A DNA stretch of 42,943 nucleotides from Clostridiales bacterium (GTDB lineage Bacteria > Bacillota > Clostridia > Lachnospirales > WQUN01): positions 1-42,943 of the forward strand of contig JAISZB010000290.1 of assembly GCA_031269465.1 (NCBI GenBank), written 5' to 3'. Below the pieces are notes generated by a model. That model saw only the letters and a list, made by a program, of their open reading frames with translations, had not been told where the DNA came from and ran no database searches. The position numbers were made by a program, and so were the translations under genes. Positions 40,822-42,943 of the stretch are shown here, piece by piece; position 1 is the stretch's first letter; the number at the start of each line of letters is the position of its first letter.

Positions 40822-41221
40822 TTATGGACATTTGTCCATGCCTCAAATACACAAATGGCTTAATATTTTCATCCTTAGTGGTGAAGCGAAGCTTCATCGG
40901 GGTTTCTATGAAAATCAGTATAGCGGCAGAATATACCGACCGATTATAGAAGTTTATCGTCTGAATTTCCTGATATCTGCGTTTAATGCCTGGCTTTATC
41001 AAACACTGCGAATACTTATGCCCCTTTGACGCTTCGCTTCACCGCCAAGGATGAGAGCAGCCGAATTGAGCATCCAATGCATCAGAAGAATATAAAAGTT
41101 TATCGTCTGAAATATCGGCGCTCAATAGCTGTTTTATCAGGCGCTGAGGGTATGTGTTTGTCAAGAAAAAAGTTTGGTGTTGGGCCGCCGAAAAGTCAGG
41201 TGTTAGTATCCCTGAAATAGA
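40822..41221. other. Repeated remnants before the accessory patch
   Basis: GGTGAAGCGAAGC (40880-40892) and GCTTCGCTTCACC (41031-41043) are exact inverted copies. AGTTTATCGTCTGAA occurs twice (about 40950 and 41097), each followed by a similar GCG-TTTATCA-GCG sequence. This looks like duplicated debris of a lost gene; no intact reading frame. Confidence 0.45.
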
Positions 41222-41592
41222 TTGCGGAAAACGATGCGTCTTACGATGCCTAATGCTGAGCTTTCGGATTATAATTCGAAAATCGCTAATACCATCTTTC
41301 TCTCCGGCCTGATTGAGACTTGGGGACGCGGAATTGAGCGGATAACAACCGCTTGCAAAGAAGTGGGAAAACCTGAACCTTTCTTTGAAGCGTCATCGTC
41401 GGAAATAAAAGTCACTTTTTTCACCGATGCCAACATCGGAGAAAACATCGGCATAAATGAAACTCAAAGAAAAATAATGAAAATAATGAAAATAATGCTT
41501 GGAGCACCGACTATCAGTGCAAAAGCAATAGCAACAGAAATCGACATCGCAAAACGGAACGTCGAAGCCAACATCAGCTTCTTGAAGAAAGC
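41222..41592 (+). pseudogene. C-terminal fragment of an ATP-binding/AlbA_2-type transcriptional regulator
   Basis: The text SKIANTIFLSGLIETWGRGI, ACKEVGKPEPFFE and the winged-helix-like tail ISAKAIATEIDIAKRNVEAN match the C-terminal part of large AlbA_2/HATPase-type regulators, which are normally 400-500 residues. Here only about 120 residues exist, with no N-terminal domain. After SFLKK the frame runs into an unrelated sequence (a ClbS-like fragment in another frame). So it is a truncated remnant joined to a second one. Confidence 0.7.
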
Positions 41593-41754
41593 GAAGCCAT
41601 GGCATTGTTTGAATCCCTGAGCGATGAGGAGCTCTTTGAAAAGAAGCGTTTCTCGTGGACGGGAACGACCAATGTGGGCAGCTGTTGCATTTCAGCCGCG
41701 CCGAGCCGCTACGACTGGGCGATGAAGAAAATCAAGCAATGGGGCAAGGGGTAG
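41593..41754 (+). pseudogene. C-terminal fragment of a ClbS/DfsB (DUF1706) four-helix protein
   Basis: From the in-frame ATG at 41599 it encodes 51 residues, MALFESLSDEELFEKKRFSW then TGTTNVGSCCISAAPSRYDW and AMKKIKQW. This is the C-terminus of the DUF1706 family, where FxWTGxTxLGSYxxSxxxSHYDWAxKKI is typical. About two thirds of the usual protein is missing and the upstream sequence belongs to a regulator remnant, so the junction is a deletion or recombination scar. It may still be translated, but is unlikely to be functional. Confidence 0.6.
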
Positions 41755-41756
41755 AA

Positions 41757-41939
41757 ATGAGCGAATATAATCACATGGAGTTGACTGAAGTCCTCCGTTC
41801 CATCGAGTCCACCCGCAAGAAATGCGAAAAGGCAACCGAAAAATTGCGGGAAGGCTCATCGCAACGCACGTTGACGGCGCGCCAGATTTCGGCGTTCCTA
41901 TTGGCGGAGGAATTGATTACTGAGAAATTTGTGGAATAG
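41757..41939 (+). CDS. Small hypothetical protein (60 aa)
   Basis: 60 residues from ATG 41757, which begins 2 nt after the preceding stop, with AAGGGG upstream. Sequence MSEYNHMELTEVLRSIESTR then KKCEKATEKLREGSSQRTLT and an IxAFLLAEELITEK tail suggests a small helical, charged protein. I do not recognise the family. The close spacing with neighbours (15 nt to the next start) suggests translation in a small operon with the VOC and DUF2200 genes. Confidence 0.55.
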   Translation: MSEYNHMELTEVLRSIESTRKKCEKATEKLREGSSQRTLTARQISAFLLAEELITEKFVE

Positions 41940-41953
41940 GAGGATTTAGGATA

Positions 41954-42382
41954 ATGATTACACCTTATATTGTGTTTAACGGCGAGTGCAACGACGCTCT
42001 GGAGTTTTACCGTTCGGTTTTCAAATGTGACGAGCCGAAAGCCCTGCCGTATGGAGACTATATGCCGGAGGGTTCAAAAACGCCACCGGAACTTCTGCGA
42101 ACTTGGGTGATGCACGCTGAGATGGTTATATGCGGCACAAACGTCTGGTTTGCTGATGAAGCCGTTCCCGTAGACAAGGGCGGTAGTATCAAGCTCTCCG
42201 CAACCGTCCCGAACAGCAAGGAAGCGGTGGTGGTCTTTGACGCGCTTAGCGTCGGCGGCGAAATCACGCTCCCGCCAACCGAAACATTCTACAGCGTGTT
42301 TCACGCCGCCGTAACGGACAAATTTGGCGTGAACTGGAACGTAGTCGCCGAAGAAGCGCCAAAGAAGGAGGGAACGCCATGA
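41954..42382 (+). CDS. PhnB-like VOC (glyoxalase-fold) protein
   Basis: 142 residues. The N-terminus [20 protein letters not shown] is the hallmark of PhnB / 3-demethylubiquinone-methyltransferase-like VOC proteins, as is [18 protein letters not shown] and the tail [18 protein letters not shown]. The VOC fold supports varied metal-dependent reactions or ligand binding; a specific function cannot be assigned. GGAGG lies about 10 nt before the ATG. Its stop overlaps the start of the DUF2200 gene by 4 nt (ATGA), so they are coupled. Confidence 0.88.
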   Translation: MITPYIVFNGECNDALEFYRSVFKCDEPKALPYGDYMPEGSKTPPELLRTWVMHAEMVICGTNVWFADEAVPVDKGGSIKLSATVPNSKEAVVVFDALSVGGEITLPPTETFYSVFHAAVTDKFGVNWNVVAEEAPKKEGTP

Positions 42383-42729
42383 GCAACGAGCGTATTTACA
42401 AAATGACGGTTTCCAGTGTCTACCCGATGTACATACAAAAGGTAGAACGCAAAGGCCGCACGAAAGCTGAAGTCGATACAGTGACTTGCTGGCTGACAGG
42501 CTATGACAAGCGCGGCTTACAAGCGCAAATAGATAAAGAGACTGACTTTGAGACATTTTTTGCCGACGCTCCGCAACTCAATCCCAACGCTCATAAAATC
42601 ACGGGAGTTGTATGTGGCGTTCGTGTGGAGAACATTGAAGACCCGTTGATGCAGAAAATCCGCTGGTTGGATAAGCTGGTAGACGAACTGGCGAAAGGCA
42701 AAGCGATGGAGAAGGTGTTGAGGAGTTAA
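42379..42729 (+). CDS. DUF2200 family protein
   Basis: 116 residues with the strong DUF2200 pattern: [79 protein letters not shown] and [20 protein letters not shown]. Function unknown. AAGGAGGG precedes the ATG, which overlaps the VOC stop. Such proteins are often found in mobile or accessory clusters of small stress-type enzymes. Confidence 0.88.
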   Translation: MSNERIYKMTVSSVYPMYIQKVERKGRTKAEVDTVTCWLTGYDKRGLQAQIDKETDFETFFADAPQLNPNAHKITGVVCGVRVENIEDPLMQKIRWLDKLVDELAKGKAMEKVLRS

Positions 42730-42834
42730 TCACACTTCAGATTGAAAAATGGTTAACAATGTAGGCAATCGATAAGTCTTCGGATTATAAGCTTAATAAA
42801 TTAGAATTTGTCGCTGACTTCAGATAAAAAATAA

Positions 42835-42943
42835 TTATAATGCGTGACCGCCGCTTACTTTGATAATCTGTCCGGTTATCATTGCTGCGCGTTCGCTTGC
42901 AAGAAATAATATTGTGTCGGCAATGTCTTGTGGTTGTATTAAC
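42835..42943 (-). CDS. Short-chain dehydrogenase/reductase, C-terminal part (cut by window end)
   Basis: The minus strand reads 35 residues to a TAA at 42835-42837: QPQDIADTILFLASERAAMI then TGQIIKVSGGHAL. This is the typical C-terminus of NAD(P)-dependent SDR enzymes (P-x-DIAxxxxFLASxxAxxITGQxIxVxGGxxL). The catalytic region lies beyond the window, so the substrate is unknown. It is convergent with the DUF2200 gene; the 105-nt gap between has no clear terminator. Confidence 0.85.
   Translation of the reverse strand, partial: LIQPQDIADTILFLASERAAMITGQIIKVSGGHAL

Noticed and set aside
137..40921. Dispersed repeats as a CRISPR array or origin iterons
   Set aside because: Copies are scattered over 40 kb, in both orientations, palindromic and without regular spacers.

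Overview
The window reads as chromosome of a low-to-moderate-GC Gram-positive anaerobe, most likely a member of the Clostridia (Eubacteriales). The grounds are strong AGGAGG-type ribosome sites, GTG and TTG starts, a T-box leader on a gatCAB-aspS operon, a separate PyrI regulatory subunit, a lactate-dehydrogenase/electron-transfer-flavoprotein operon of the Acetobacterium type and an acyl-ACP thioesterase. No tRNA, rRNA, CRISPR array or prophage was seen. The species assignment is inference.

Layout. 0.3-4.2 kb (minus): a polar amino-acid ABC importer (ATPase, lipoprotein, two permeases), preceded by a consensus promoter and a roughly 300-nt hairpin-rich leader or ncRNA ending in a terminator. 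4.7-10.5 kb (minus): gatC-gatA-gatB-aspS behind a T-box and a distant promoter; AspRS plus GatCAB points to tRNA-dependent asparagine and/or glutamine formation. 10.5-11.9 kb: a decayed exported-protein gene with its promoter still visible. 12.3-13.9 kb (plus): pyrB and pyrI. 14.7-18.1 kb (plus): a large zinc-ribbon / coiled-coil / repeat / acidic / single-TM protein with an outside domain. 18.3-23.5 kb (minus): cls, ppx (with HD domain) and ppk1, covering phospholipid and polyphosphate metabolism. 24.9-28.4 kb (minus): etfB, etfA (with ferredoxin domain) and a GlcD-type dehydrogenase. 28.6-31.3 kb: a small membrane protein, cysK and an MscS channel. 32.2-36.8 kb (plus): an MBOAT acyltransferase, an SGNH-like partner lacking the usual serine, an acyl-ACP thioesterase and a DUF2161 nuclease-fold protein. 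37.2-40.1 kb: an orphan ECF S component (minus) and an M24 aminopeptidase P (plus). 41.2-42.9 kb: an accessory patch of gene fragments and small proteins (regulator and ClbS-like remnants, PhnB-like VOC, DUF2200, partial SDR).

The most striking feature is a dense family of short non-autonomous elements: about 28 recognisable copies or fragments up to about 40.9 kb, in nearly every intergenic gap. Full copies are 125-136 bp imperfect palindromes with TATAC...GTATA ends. They occur in two end-subfamilies sharing one core, and as half-elements and internally deleted forms. Several copies are inserted inside others exactly at TA dinucleotides, including one nest three deep. This is direct evidence of transposition with TA target choice, as in IS630/Tc1-mariner MITEs. 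Copies lie inside the gatCAB leader, split the ABC operon, sit in a pseudogene, and appear to supply the cls promoter. No transposase is present in the window.
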